DNA of 64,000 nucleotides from Bog-756 sp963710495 (lineage in GTDB: Bacteria; Actinomycetota; Acidimicrobiia; Acidimicrobiales; RAAP-2), in NCBI GenBank assembly GCA_963710495.1, contig CAVQAI010000009.1, positions 310,001 through 374,000 of the forward strand. Direction: 5' to 3'. Of this stretch, positions 50,408 to 59,357 are shown piece after piece. A model generated the notes under the pieces. It was not told the DNA's origin and made no database searches. It was given only the letters and a program-made list of their open reading frames with translations. A program made the translations under genes and the position numbers. Numbering within the stretch: position 1 is the stretch's first letter; each line of letters starts with the position of its first letter.

Positions 50408-51652
50408 TCAGCCGGCGGAGACCGGTTCGAAGGCCACCTTCACTGCACCGCTGTCCTCCTGGGTGGAGAGCACCCGCAGCGCGTCGTGCCAACGGTTCAA
50501 CGGGAACCGGTGGGTGAGCATCCCGGTCAGGTCGATCTGGCCCGCCTGCACCAGGTCGAGATAGTGACGGAGGGCATGTTGGCGAACGCCGCCGACCTCC
50601 TCGATCCCGAATGCGTTGGAGCCGACCAGGGAGAGCTCTTTGAAATACACCGGCGTGTACTCCCACCGCCCTGGCGTGTGCACTCCGGTCTGCACCAGTG
50701 TTCCCCGCTCCGCCAGCACCCGCACTCCGAGCTCGAGCGTCTCCGGTCGGGCCACGGTGTCGTAGACGACGTGGATGCCGCCGGGATGGGCCATCGGCAG
50801 TCCGGCGAAGGGTGTGTGGAGGACCCCGCCCGACCATTCGGCCAATGACTCGATCACGTCCAGTCGAGGCTCGTGCGGCAGCACCAGGTGGGCGCCGAAG
50901 TCGGAGGCCAGCTTGGCCTGAGCGGGAAACCGGGCGATGACGGCGATCTCCGTCTCCGGGTACAGCGAGCGAAGGATGGCGACGCTGGTCACCCCGAGGG
51001 CGCCGGCGCCGTACACCAGGGCCCGTCCGCCCGGCGGGGGCGGGCAGCGGAGGATGGCGTGCAGGGAAACCGAGAAGGGATCGGCCAGCACCGCCACTTC
51101 GTCGCTCACCGAGTCGGGAATCGGGATGAGCATCGAGTCGTGGGCCGCCATGAGGTCGGCCCAGCCACCCGGCGCGTCCTTGGCCACGCCGACGTGCACG
51201 CCCGGGCCGAGCGCGCCGTCGGTGAAGCTCCAGCACAAATTGAGATCGCCTGCCTGGCACGCCGGGCACGGCGGGTCGATACCACGGGGACCGCAGGACA
51301 GCCACGGGTTGAGCAGGACGCGTTGCCCCACTTCGAGCCCTTCGGCCTCGGGCCCGAAGGAGACGACTTCGGCCACCACCTCGTGGCCGGGGATATGCGG
51401 CAGCGACGAGAAGGCCGCCATGGGATTGTCGATGTCGCCGCTCTCGAATTCGCCGAGTACCAGCTTGGTCTCCGACCCGCATACCCCCGAAAGGCGCGGC
51501 CGAGTGATGACCCAGTCGGGACGCAGCAGGGTGGCGTCGTTCACCTCGTGGAGGCCGAAGGGCAACGCGTCGAGCCGGCGGTCCAGGTCGTCGCCGAGCT
51601 CGTCCGTGGCATCGTCGGGATCGCGCGGGATCCCGAACACCAGGGCCCTCAC
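50408..51652 (-). CDS. Zinc-dependent medium-chain alcohol dehydrogenase
   Basis: 414-residue MDR-family dehydrogenase. Catalytic zinc ligands are in SGVCGSETK and HIPGHEVVAEVV; the structural zinc lobe is PPCPACQAGDLNLC with an extra upstream cysteine. The NAD(P) motif is ALVYGAGALGVTSVAILRSL. It is longer than typical ADHs because of an N-terminal extension (MRALVFGIPRDPDD onward) and an insertion before the structural zinc lobe. GTG 51652 has GAGG upstream; the leader carries a 12 bp array. Alcohol substrate unknown. Confidence 0.92.
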   Translation of the reverse strand: MRALVFGIPRDPDDATDELGDDLDRRLDALPFGLHEVNDATLLRPDWVITRPRLSGVCGSETKLVLGEFESGDIDNPMAAFSSLPHIPGHEVVAEVVSFGPEAEGLEVGQRVLLNPWLSCGPRGIDPPCPACQAGDLNLCWSFTDGALGPGVHVGVAKDAPGGWADLMAAHDSMLIPIPDSVSDEVAVLADPFSVSLHAILRCPPPPGGRALVYGAGALGVTSVAILRSLYPETEIAVIARFPAQAKLASDFGAHLVLPHEPRLDVIESLAEWSGGVLHTPFAGLPMAHPGGIHVVYDTVARPETLELGVRVLAERGTLVQTGVHTPGRWEYTPVYFKELSLVGSNAFGIEEVGGVRQHALRHYLDLVQAGQIDLTGMLTHRFPLNRWHDALRVLSTQEDSGAVKVAFEPVSAG

Positions 51653-51678
51653 CGCCCCGCCTCGAATCTCACGTCAGT

Positions 51679-51750
51679 CCAGCAGTCGGAGGCGCGGTCG
51701 GAGGCGCGGTCGGTGGCGCGGTCGGTTGCGCAATCGGTCGGGCAGTCGGT
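51679..51750. repeat. 12 bp tandem array, 6 copies, in the alcohol dehydrogenase leader
   Basis: Plus-strand units CCAGCAGTCGGA, GGCGCGGTCGGA, GGCGCGGTCGGT, GGCGCGGTCGGT, TGCGCAATCGGT, CGGGCAGTCGGT. In the sense (minus) direction they read CCGACCGCGCC, resembling the CGGACAGAGC words of other leaders. Confidence 0.9.
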
Positions 51751-51819
51751 CGCAGGGCGTCTCGGCACGACCCACACGGTAGCCAGCCGCCACGTCGACC
51801 CGTACCGGCCGGTGAGGCG

Positions 51820-53478
51820 TCACCCCACCAGGGCCGTCGCCGTCCGGGCGGCCAGGGCGGCCAGCGTCAAGGTCGGCCCGTACCCCGACGAGGTGGGGAA
51901 CACCGAGGAGTCGGCGATCAGCACGTTCTCGAACTGGTGGAGCCGACCCATGGCGTCGGCCACCGAGGTCTCCGGATCGGTGCCCATGCGGACCGTCCCC
52001 ATCACGTGGCGGCTCATCGGCGCCTCCTCAGTGGTCCGATCACCCGGGTGACCCTTGGCGCCCGGCGAGGTCACCACCGAGGTCCACTCCGCACCCATCA
52101 CATCGAGGATGGCAGCCAGCCTGGGCCCGTGGTGGGCAGAGGCGGCCAGCTCGTGCCGGTGGGGCCGGTAGGTGTAACGGGCCACCGGAAAGCCCCGCAC
52201 GTCCCGGACAGTCGGATCGAGATCGATCCGGTTGGTCGGCACCGGCAGGTCCTCGCCCTGCATGGTGAACGCCCACAGTCGCTCCCGCATGGGTGAGGCC
52301 CGCATGGCCTCTTTGTGGGAACGTCCCCAGCGGTAGAATTTGGCTTCCATGACCGGCAACGCCGGCCCGCCGTGCTCGACCATCCCCCCTTTCATCCAGG
52401 GGAGACCCGCCTCCTTGGCCGCGGCCCGCGAGTCGTCGTCGGGAATCAGGGCGTCATCGTGCATCTCGGTCACCGCCCGGCCGCGCTCACCGTGGAAGCG
52501 GAACCCGGTGGCGAAGCCGCCGACCACGATGGTCTGGAAGTGGGTCATCAGGTGGCGACCGATGAGCGGATGGTCGAATCCGGAGAGAAGCAGGAGGCGC
52601 GGCGTCTCCACCGCACCACCGGCCACCACCACGTACCGGGCGTCCATGGACCGCTCGACCCCGTCGGGTCCGATGAAGTCCACCCCGGTGGCCCGGCGGC
52701 CGTCGGTGCGGATGCGGGACACGAAGGTCTCGGGACGAAGCTCGGCGTTCCCGCTCGACAGTGCCCTCTGCAGCATGGCCACCGGGTCGCCCTTGGCATG
52801 GATGGGGCAGGCGAAGTAGGCGCAGAACCCGCAGTTGTTGCAGGCCGGACGGCCGTCGTAGGGCACCGAATTGATGGCGCTGGGCGCGGGGTAGGGATGG
52901 AAGCCGAGCGACTCGGCGGCGGCCGACGACAGGGTCGAGCCGTACATCGACGGCCCTGGCGGCATCGGGAAGGGGCCCGAGCGCCAGGGAGCGAACGGAT
53001 TGGCACCGGCCAGGCCCGACACGCCGATCCGGCGTTCGACGTCGGCGTAGTGAGGCTCGAGTTCGGCATACTCGAGGGGCCAGTCGGCCACCGCCGCGCC
53101 TTCCTGTGGCCCGTGGGTCGACAACATGGCGAAGTCCTCCTCGAGGAACCTCGGTACCTTGCCGTCGGCGTGAATACCGCCGCCCCCCACCGTGGAGGGG
53201 ATCGAGTTGACCTCGCCCACGAAGGAGTGGTCGCCATCGTTCTCGCTGAGCCGGAAGGTGCGTGGCTCGAGGAAGGGGTCGGGCCCCAGGAAGAAGCGGT
53301 CGACGAATTTGATCTCGTCGTTGGAGTAGTCCCCGAGCAACCGGCTCGGGTCATCGAGGTCGATCAGGTGGTTTCGGCCCTTCTCGAGGATGACCACCGA
53401 CCACCCGGCCGCGGTGAGCACGTCGGCGACTGTCGCTCCTCCCGGGCCGGAACCGACGATGATGGCGTCGGCCGTCAC
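51820..53478 (-). CDS. GMC-family FAD oxidoreductase (alcohol/sterol dehydrogenase type)
   Basis: 552-residue glucose-methanol-choline oxidoreductase. The FAD motif is AIIVGSGPGGATVADVL (about 5-21); SIPSTVGGGGIHADGKVPRF is the second FAD segment and IADSSVFPTSSGYGPTLTLA the C-terminal active-site region. A cysteine-rich patch, ACNNCGFCAYFACPI (about 212-226), is characteristic of membrane-linked GMC dehydrogenases. GTG 53478 overlaps the stop of the small-subunit gene, matching two-subunit gluconate/alcohol dehydrogenases. It likely oxidises an alcohol and passes electrons to the respiratory chain. Confidence 0.92.
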   Translation of the reverse strand: MTADAIIVGSGPGGATVADVLTAAGWSVVILEKGRNHLIDLDDPSRLLGDYSNDEIKFVDRFFLGPDPFLEPRTFRLSENDGDHSFVGEVNSIPSTVGGGGIHADGKVPRFLEEDFAMLSTHGPQEGAAVADWPLEYAELEPHYADVERRIGVSGLAGANPFAPWRSGPFPMPPGPSMYGSTLSSAAAESLGFHPYPAPSAINSVPYDGRPACNNCGFCAYFACPIHAKGDPVAMLQRALSSGNAELRPETFVSRIRTDGRRATGVDFIGPDGVERSMDARYVVVAGGAVETPRLLLLSGFDHPLIGRHLMTHFQTIVVGGFATGFRFHGERGRAVTEMHDDALIPDDDSRAAAKEAGLPWMKGGMVEHGGPALPVMEAKFYRWGRSHKEAMRASPMRERLWAFTMQGEDLPVPTNRIDLDPTVRDVRGFPVARYTYRPHRHELAASAHHGPRLAAILDVMGAEWTSVVTSPGAKGHPGDRTTEEAPMSRHVMGTVRMGTDPETSVADAMGRLHQFENVLIADSSVFPTSSGYGPTLTLAALAARTATALVG

Positions 53479-54035
53479 GGTTGTGACACCTCGGCGTCAC
53501 TCCACCCCCGAGGTTGCACGTCGCCGGCGTAGCCGATGTTCGACCAACCCACCAGGTCGCGGTTGCCGCCGTACTCAGGAGCCCCGTACATCCCTTCGCA
53601 GGCGTGCTCGTACACCAGCAGGGTGAAGTCCCGTTCCGCACGCATCCGGCGGACCTGCTCGTCGGGGGCACAATCGGAGAAGTCGGGCCCGAGGCCGGCC
53701 AGGCCGGAGCGGTAGCGCTGCTGGAGGCCGACTACCGGACCATTGAATTCACGCTCGGCCAAGCCGAGCGAGCCCTCGATCCGGGTTCGCCAGGCCAGCT
53801 CGTCGAGCGGCGTGAGCGGGAGGAACCGGGCGAATCCGGCGGCACCGCCGAATCGACCCGACGACGGTCCACCCGCCCAGATATGTGGCGGGTCGAATGA
53901 GAACGCCCCGAGGAAACCGTCGATGTAGTCGGCCACGCCGGCTTCGGTGGCGCCCGGTGTGTCGTCGGCCGGGATGAGCTGCTCGCACATGGCCGTCAGA
54001 GCCCGGTACTCGTCGTCGGTCAGCCAGGTCGGCAT
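53475..54035 (-). CDS. Gluconate 2-dehydrogenase subunit 3 family protein
   Basis: 186-residue small subunit accompanying GMC dehydrogenases. LTDDEYRALTAMCEQLIPAD is the family opening; GVADYIDGFLGAF and LVYEHACEGMYGAPEYGGN follow in usual order. Some relatives carry a Tat signal; none is obvious here. ATG 54035 has TAGGTT seven bases upstream, so the GMC operon is probably leaderless at its first gene. It overlaps the GMC gene by GTGA. Confidence 0.88.
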   Translation of the reverse strand: MPTWLTDDEYRALTAMCEQLIPADDTPGATEAGVADYIDGFLGAFSFDPPHIWAGGPSSGRFGGAAGFARFLPLTPLDELAWRTRIEGSLGLAEREFNGPVVGLQQRYRSGLAGLGPDFSDCAPDEQVRRMRAERDFTLLVYEHACEGMYGAPEYGGNRDLVGWSNIGYAGDVQPRGWSDAEVSQP

Positions 54036-54042
54036 CGGGGGG

Positions 54043-54048
54043 AACCTA
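54043..54048 (-). promoter_or_regulatory. -10 box for the GMC dehydrogenase operon
   Basis: TAGGTT on the minus strand, seven bases before ATG 54035. Confidence 0.45.
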
Positions 54049-54097
54049 ACAGAACCGGCCGGGAAACCGGACAGGACGGCGTGCCACGCGACTTGGC

Positions 54098-54103
54098 TAG
54101 CAT
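54098..54103 (+). promoter_or_regulatory. -10 box, leaderless promoter for the DUF35/thiolase pair
   Basis: TAGCAT, seven bases before ATG 54111, in the divergent gap opposite the GMC promoter. Confidence 0.5.
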
Positions 54104-54110
54104 CGCCGGA

Positions 54111-54554
54111 ATGTTCGCCAACGGTCCCTCGTTCCGCGTCTTGCCGCGGCTCGATCCCGACAACGAGTTCTTCTGGACCTCTGGCAAGGATGGCATCCTG
54201 CGCTTCCTGCGTTGCGGGTCGTGCGGCCAATACGTGCATCCGCCGGTGCCGCGTTGCCCGTTCTGCCTGGAGGACGACCTGGCTCCGCAACCAGTCAGCG
54301 GCCGGGGGACGGTCCACTCGTTCACGGTGAATTACCAGGAGTGGATCCCTGGATCTGGTCCCTACGTGATCGGGCTCGTGGCCATCGACGAACAGCCTGA
54401 CGTACGGCTCATGACCAACCTCATCGACTGCGAACCCGACGAACGACTGATCGGGACCCCGGTCGAGGTGGTGTTCGAACACAACGAGGACGTCTACCTG
54501 CCGTTGTTCCGGACGGTCAGCACCGGGTCCCGGCCCTCGGGGGAGCCGTCGTGA
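54111..54554 (+). CDS. DUF35 zinc-ribbon/OB-fold acyl-CoA-associated protein
   Basis: 147-residue DUF35 protein. The rubredoxin-like zinc ribbon is RCGSCGQYVHPPVPRCPFC (about 35-53), followed by an OB-fold beginning GRGTVHSFTVNYQEWIPGSG. DUF35 domains pair with thiolase-fold enzymes; in sterol side-chain degradation the DUF35 part of ChsH2 binds the Ltp2 aldolase. Here the next gene, overlapping by GTGA, is a thiolase-fold protein without the usual cysteine, the same combination. Start ATG 54111 is backed by TAGCAT seven bases upstream. Confidence 0.9.
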   Translation: MFANGPSFRVLPRLDPDNEFFWTSGKDGILRFLRCGSCGQYVHPPVPRCPFCLEDDLAPQPVSGRGTVHSFTVNYQEWIPGSGPYVIGLVAIDEQPDVRLMTNLIDCEPDERLIGTPVEVVFEHNEDVYLPLFRTVSTGSRPSGEPS

Positions 54555-55759
54555 GCGCCGCGCCCGCCGAGCGCTCGGCCGCCATCACCGGCATCGGACA
54601 GTCGGAGGTGGGTCGGCGTCTCGGCCGCACCGAGCTCGACCTGACCCTCGACGCTTGCCTCGAGGCCATCGGCGATGCCGGCCTGACCAGGGAGGACATC
54701 GATGGACTGGCCACCTATCCGGGCGGTGGTCTCGGAACCGCCGGGTTCGCCGGACCGGGGACTCCCGAGGTCCAGGACGCCCTTCGGCTGCGGCTCAACT
54801 GGCACGACGGCGGCGGCGAGGGTCCCGGCCAGATGCGGGCGGTCATCGCCGCCTGCTTCGCCATCGCCGCCGGGGCTGCCCGGCACGTCCTCGTCTACCG
54901 GACCGTCACCGAGTCGACGGCCCAGGGTTCGGGCGGCCGCCAGGGAATCGGTGGCGGTGGCGGCTCTGGTGGCGTGCCCCGCTTCTCCGGCTTCCTGCAG
55001 TGGTCGCTCCCCTTCGGAGCGGTGTCTGCGGCCAACTGGATCGCGCTGGTCGGGCAGCGTCGTTTCCACGAGTTCGGGCTGACCCGGGAGCAGCTGGCCA
55101 ACATCGCCATCAACGCCCGCAAGAACGCCGTGCTCAACCCGAAGGCCATCTATCGCGACCCGATGACGCTCGATGACTACCTGAACGCCCGGATGATCAC
55201 CACCCCCCTCTGCCTCTTCGATTGCGATGCGCCCTGCGACGGCTCGACCGCATTGGTGGTGTCGCACGTCGACTACGCCCCCGACGCGCCCCATCCGTCC
55301 TGCCAGGTCAATGCCGTGGGGACGGCGTTGTGGGGCCGGCCGAGCTGGGACCAGTTCGACGACATGACGACCATGGCGGCCAGGGACGCGGCGGCCAGCA
55401 TGTGGCAGCGGACCGACCTCCGACCTTCGGATGTGGACGTCGCCGAGCTCTACGACGGCTTCAGCATGTTGACCATGGTGTGGCTCGAGGCGCTGGGATT
55501 TTGCGGCAGGGGCGAGAGCGGTCCCTTTGTGGACGGGGGCACGCGCATCGCCCTCGACGGCGAGCTCCCCCTCAACACGGCAGGTGGTCAGCTGTCGGCC
55601 GGGCGCCTGCACGGGTTCGGGATGCTTCACGAGGCCTGCGTGCAATTGCGGGGCGAGGGAGGCGCGCGCCAGATCCCGGGCCGGCACGAGGTGGCTGCCG
55701 TGGCCAACGGTGGCGGCCCGATCGCCGGCACCATGCTCCTGACCCGCGGCGTCCGATGA
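54551..55759 (+). CDS. Thiolase-fold lipid-transfer protein, probable Ltp2-like retro-aldolase
   Basis: 402-residue thiolase-superfamily protein. Where thiolases have the nucleophilic cysteine this chain reads GGGEGPGQMRAVIAACFAIA, with no cysteine in the loop, as in Ltp2-type enzymes that split C-C bonds by retro-aldol chemistry. DVAELYDGFSMLTM (about 295-308) carries a tyrosine in the position associated with Ltp2 catalysis, and LNTAGGQLSAGRLHGFGMLH replaces the histidine loop. Coupled to the DUF35 gene, its expected obligate partner. Proposed reaction: cleavage of a beta-hydroxyacyl-CoA from a ring ketone or aldehyde. Confidence 0.85.
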   Translation: MSAAPAERSAAITGIGQSEVGRRLGRTELDLTLDACLEAIGDAGLTREDIDGLATYPGGGLGTAGFAGPGTPEVQDALRLRLNWHDGGGEGPGQMRAVIAACFAIAAGAARHVLVYRTVTESTAQGSGGRQGIGGGGGSGGVPRFSGFLQWSLPFGAVSAANWIALVGQRRFHEFGLTREQLANIAINARKNAVLNPKAIYRDPMTLDDYLNARMITTPLCLFDCDAPCDGSTALVVSHVDYAPDAPHPSCQVNAVGTALWGRPSWDQFDDMTTMAARDAAASMWQRTDLRPSDVDVAELYDGFSMLTMVWLEALGFCGRGESGPFVDGGTRIALDGELPLNTAGGQLSAGRLHGFGMLHEACVQLRGEGGARQIPGRHEVAAVANGGGPIAGTMLLTRGVR

Positions 55760-55767
55760 GTGCTCAA

Positions 55768-55831
55768 CCGGTCAGAACCGTGAGCCGGTCAGAACTCTGA
55801 GCTGAGCCTGTCAGAGCCTCAGCCCATCAGA
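55768..55831. repeat. 16-22 bp array overlapping the acyl-CoA dehydrogenase stop
   Basis: CCGGTCAGAACCGTGAG, CCGGTCAGAACTCTGAG, CCTGTCAGAGCCTCAG and CCCATCAGAAG in sequence between convergent genes. The last copy includes the stop codon of the minus-strand acyl-CoA dehydrogenase. Confidence 0.8.
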
Positions 55832-56969
55832 AGAGGCTCGGGTCCGACGGCTTCCACCCCGACAGCATCGAGGCGATCCGCTCGCGGTGGAACACGGCAT
55901 CGCCCCAACTCGACCGATCGAGCTGCGACCGCTTGACGTACAGGTGGAGATCGTGCTCCCAGGTGAACCCGATGCCCCCGTGGACCTGCAGCCCCGACGC
56001 CATCACTCGGGCCGAGGCGTCCGAGCACCAGGCCTTGGCTGCTGACGCGGCCAGCGACCCGGTGAACTCGCCGGCGTCGAGGGACCATGCCGCGAAGTAC
56101 ACGCTCGAGCGCATGGCCTCCACGTCGACCAACGCATCGGCCAGCCGGTGCTTGACCGCCTGGAAGCTGCCGATCGGCTTGCCGAACTGGTGGCGGTCCT
56201 TGGCGTAGGCCACGCTCATCTCGAGCACCCGGCTGGACGACCCGAGCAGCTCGGCGGAGGTCGCCGTCGCGGCTCGGTCGAGCACTCTGGCGGCGAGCTC
56301 CGGTCCACCCAGCCGCAGGACGGGGACGGCATCAAGGCGGAGCCAGGACAGCGACCGGGTCCGGTCCATGGCCGGCTCGGGCAGAGGACGCTCCCCCGAC
56401 TCGAGGCCGACGGCGTAGACGGCGTCGGGAACGACGACCACGGCCACGTCGGCCATCGAGGCGAACAGGGTCGGCTCGGGATGGGCGGTGAGGATGACCG
56501 TGCCATCGGTACTGCCGGCACCGTCGATGGTGCCAGACAGCTCCCCCACCGCCGGCGACCAGGCCACGCACCCGATCCAGGCCCCGGTGGCCAGTTCCGA
56601 CGCCCATCTGGCGGCCATGTCCCGGGTGCCGGCCGGCAGGTCCGGATCGGCGGCTGCCACCCGCAGGACGTGCTGGGCCAAATTGGTCCCGAAGAAGGGG
56701 ACGGGAGCGACGTGGCGGCCCAGCTGCTCGGCCAACACGCAGACTTCGGCCATCCCGAGGCCGAGGCCGCCTTCTTCCGCGGGCAGCTCGACGGCCAGCC
56801 AACCCTGGTCGGCCAGGACATCCCACAACTCGCGATCGAAACCCGGCCCGGAGTCACCGTCCGGTGGGCCGATACAAGCGCGTACCTGCGCGCTCGAGGC
56901 GAAGCGCTCGAGCACGACGGCGGCCGCGTCGCGGAGTCCGATCTGCTCCGGCGAAAGCTCGAACTCCAC
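55827..56969 (-). CDS. Acyl-CoA dehydrogenase (beta-type chain)
   Basis: 380 residues, the same length as the beta chain at 45276. Start GTG 56969 gives (M)EFELSPEQIGLRDAAAVVL; TAGACT lies eight bases upstream. The middle FAD/substrate loop is replaced by TGAWIGCVAWSPAVGELSG, whereas QFGKPIGSFQAVKHRLADAL and LQVHGGIGFTWEHDLHLYV are well kept, typical of the non-FAD-loop partner. Its likely partner is the alpha-type chain transcribed divergently from 57082; the start codons are about 110 bases apart. Confidence 0.9.
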   Translation of the reverse strand: MEFELSPEQIGLRDAAAVVLERFASSAQVRACIGPPDGDSGPGFDRELWDVLADQGWLAVELPAEEGGLGLGMAEVCVLAEQLGRHVAPVPFFGTNLAQHVLRVAAADPDLPAGTRDMAARWASELATGAWIGCVAWSPAVGELSGTIDGAGSTDGTVILTAHPEPTLFASMADVAVVVVPDAVYAVGLESGERPLPEPAMDRTRSLSWLRLDAVPVLRLGGPELAARVLDRAATATSAELLGSSSRVLEMSVAYAKDRHQFGKPIGSFQAVKHRLADALVDVEAMRSSVYFAAWSLDAGEFTGSLAASAAKAWCSDASARVMASGLQVHGGIGFTWEHDLHLYVKRSQLDRSSWGDAVFHRERIASMLSGWKPSDPSLF

Positions 56970-56977
56970 GAGGCGGC

Positions 56978-56983
56978 AGTCTA
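56978..56983 (-). promoter_or_regulatory. -10 box, leaderless promoter for the beta-type acyl-CoA dehydrogenase
   Basis: TAGACT on the minus strand eight bases before GTG 56969. Confidence 0.4.
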
Positions 56984-57081
56984 CGGTGGCGCGCCCCCTC
57001 CACCACGGGCCACCGGGCCGAAGGCCCGATCGGCCGGCGCCCACGCCGACATCGGATGCCGATATGCCAAGCTGGTCCGCC

Positions 57082-58263
57082 GTGGACTTGCGCATGACAC
57101 CCGACCAGGAGCGGCTCCGTGAAGAGCTCCACGACTGGCTGGTGAAGAACCTGCCCTGGGAGTACGGCGTCGGGCTCCCGCCTCGCTCATCGGACCTCGA
57201 GGCCGAAGTGGCTTTCGGCCGGTCGTGGCAGGCGCGCCTGGCCGCCGACCGCTGGGTCGGGATCACCTGGCCGGTCGAGCTCGGCGGGCGCGGCCTCGGG
57301 CCGACCGAGCACTTCGTGGTCACGGAGGAGCTGGCCCGGGCCCGGGCCCCCGAGCTGGTCGGGCGGATCGGGATCAACCTGGTGGCCCCCACCCTCTTCA
57401 CCCACGGCACCGACGACCAACGCCTGCGGTGGCTTCCCCCCATCCTCGGTGCCGACCAGCTGTGGTGCCAACTGTTCTCGGAGCCCGACGCGGGAAGCGA
57501 CCTGGCCTCGTTGTCCACCCGGGCCGAGATGGTCGATGGCGGATGGGTGGTGACCGGGCGCAAGGTCTGGACCTCGTACGCCCAGTTCGCCGACTGGGGT
57601 CTGTGCCTGGCCCGGAGCCATCCCGACGCACCCAAACGACAGCAGGGGATGTCGTGCCTGGTGGTCGACATGCATGCGGCCGGAGTCGATGTGCGGCCTC
57701 TCGTGCAGATCACCGGCGAGGCCGAGTTCAACCAGGTCTTCCTGGACGAGGTGTTCGTCCCCGATGAGCAAGTCATCGGAGTCCCGGGCGAGGGCTGGAC
57801 GGTGGCCAACTCGACCCTCTCCCACGAACGGGGTGTCAACCCCCGCCAGCTCGGCATCCACTGCCAGCTGCTCCTCGGGCTGCTGGAGCTGGCCCGTGAG
57901 AGCGACCACGGGTTCGCCGACCGGGACATGCGCCAGCGGCTGGCCGAGGCCTACATCGAGGTCAAGCTGTTCCAGCTCAGCAACTGGCGGACCCTGACCC
58001 GGCTCGAACGCGGTGAGGCGCCCGGGCCCGAGGGGAGCGCATTGAAGCTCTACTGGAGCGAGATGTCCAAGCGCATCCACCAGACCGTCCTCGGGGTCCT
58101 CGGGCCCAGCGCCGGTCTGTGGCAGGGCGCGGCCGACAACCCGGGGGACGGCAGCTGGCAGCGGTCGTGGCTGTACTACCAGGCGTCGTCCATCTTCTCG
58201 GGGACGAACGAGATCCAGCGGAACCTGGTCGGCGAGCGGGTACTCGGCCTCCCTCGGGGCTAA
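57082..58263 (+). CDS. Acyl-CoA dehydrogenase (alpha-type chain)
   Basis: 393 residues from GTG 57082 ((M)DLRMTPDQERLREELHDWL), chosen by analogy with the GTG starts of its relatives here; ATG 57064 is possible. WCQLFSEPDAGSDLASLSTR, VTGRKVWTSYAQFADWGLCL, the helix-G glutamate in STLSHERGVNP and SIFSGTNEIQRNLVGERVLG (GTNEIQRN FAD motif) are all intact. An alpha-type chain divergent from a beta-type chain suggests a heterotetramer expressed from two facing promoters. Confidence 0.92.
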   Translation: MDLRMTPDQERLREELHDWLVKNLPWEYGVGLPPRSSDLEAEVAFGRSWQARLAADRWVGITWPVELGGRGLGPTEHFVVTEELARARAPELVGRIGINLVAPTLFTHGTDDQRLRWLPPILGADQLWCQLFSEPDAGSDLASLSTRAEMVDGGWVVTGRKVWTSYAQFADWGLCLARSHPDAPKRQQGMSCLVVDMHAAGVDVRPLVQITGEAEFNQVFLDEVFVPDEQVIGVPGEGWTVANSTLSHERGVNPRQLGIHCQLLLGLLELARESDHGFADRDMRQRLAEAYIEVKLFQLSNWRTLTRLERGEAPGPEGSALKLYWSEMSKRIHQTVLGVLGPSAGLWQGAADNPGDGSWQRSWLYYQASSIFSGTNEIQRNLVGERVLGLPRG

Positions 58264-58415
58264 GCGATCGGCGCTTCGGCGATAGGGCTCCACCGCGGCT
58301 GCACCTTGCGGTTGCCGCTCGTGGGTCACCATCACGAAGTTCAGCGGTCGGCCTGGTAGCTTCAGCGCAGACGCACCCGTCTCGTGAAGAGCCGTGGCCC
58401 GTCTGGCGAGGTGAC

Positions 58416-59357
58416 ATGAGGATGCCCGGATTCCGTCGCACCGTTGTCATCGTGGTGTCCACCGTTGCCGGGGCATTGCTGATCGCACCGTTGCCGGCCG
58501 GCGCTGCGCCCCTGCCTCCCGGGTACTGGTTGGGAGCGGCTGACGGCGGGGTATTCGCCTTCAATGCTCCCTTCTACGGATCGGGAGCGTTCCACCCCGG
58601 GGCCCCGGGTCCCTGCAGCTTCACTCCCCAACCGCCCAGCACGCTCAATGCCGCCTTTGGCTGTGCCGCCCTGGCGGCCACCCCCAGCGGGAACGGATAC
58701 TGGCTGCTGAACGTCTCTCGCTTTCCGCCTCACCCGTTCGGCCAGGCCGCTCTGTTCAGCGCCGGTGCGGGCGGCACCGGGTGCACATCGCTGAACGGTG
58801 CGCAGGGACTAGGGACGGGCATCGCCTCGTCGACAACCGGCGCCGGCCTCTGGGCGGTCAGCTCCAACGGAGGTGTCGTCGGCTGTGGAGATGCCGTTCC
58901 CTTTGGAGGCCTGACCTCGCTCGCCCTCAACGCGTCGGTGGTCGGGATGGCGGCGACGGCGGACGGCAACGGCTACTGGCTGGTTGCGGCGGACGGAGGC
59001 GTCTTCTCGTTCGGTGACGCGGCGTTCGCCGGCTCCATGGGAGGACTACGGCTCAACGCACCCGTCGTCGGCATGGCGGCCACGCCTGACGGCAAGGGCT
59101 ACTGGTTGGTGGCGGCGGACGGAGGGGTCTTCTCGTTCGGCGACGCCCCGTTCGAAGGGTCGATGGGCGGCATGCACCTGAATGCCCCCGTCGTCGGGAT
59201 GGCGGCCACGCCTGACGGCACGGGCTACTGGTTGGCGGCGGCGGACGGAGGGGTCTTCTCGTTCGGCGACGCCCCGTTCGAGGGGTCGATGGGCGGAACG
59301 ACACTGGCCGGGCCGGTCGTGGGCATCGCCGCCTACCGGGCTTCGTCTCCGGGCTAG
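58416..59357 (+). CDS. Secreted GYWL-repeat protein (beta-propeller-like)
   Basis: 313-residue exported protein. Signal peptide: basic MRMPGFRR, hydrophobic TVVIVVSTVAGALLIAPL, cleavage near AGAAP. The rest consists of about six 42-residue repeats of the type GYWLVAADGGVFSFGDAPF followed by GSMGG..LNAPVVGMAATPDG; the last three are almost identical and the first two degenerate with extra cysteines. Such repeats are very common in Acidimicrobiia extracellular proteins and probably form beta-propeller blades. ATG 58416 has GCGAGGTGA four bases upstream. Function unknown; surface binding is the likeliest role. Confidence 0.85.
   Translation: MRMPGFRRTVVIVVSTVAGALLIAPLPAGAAPLPPGYWLGAADGGVFAFNAPFYGSGAFHPGAPGPCSFTPQPPSTLNAAFGCAALAATPSGNGYWLLNVSRFPPHPFGQAALFSAGAGGTGCTSLNGAQGLGTGIASSTTGAGLWAVSSNGGVVGCGDAVPFGGLTSLALNASVVGMAATADGNGYWLVAADGGVFSFGDAAFAGSMGGLRLNAPVVGMAATPDGKGYWLVAADGGVFSFGDAPFEGSMGGMHLNAPVVGMAATPDGTGYWLAAADGGVFSFGDAPFEGSMGGTTLAGPVVGIAAYRASSPG
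58971..59350 (+). repeat. 126 bp in-frame tandem repeat, 3 copies
   Basis: Units start at 58971, 59097 and 59223, each encoding one 42-residue GYWL module. DNA identity between copies 2 and 3 is very high, indicating recent duplication or gene conversion. Confidence 0.9.
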
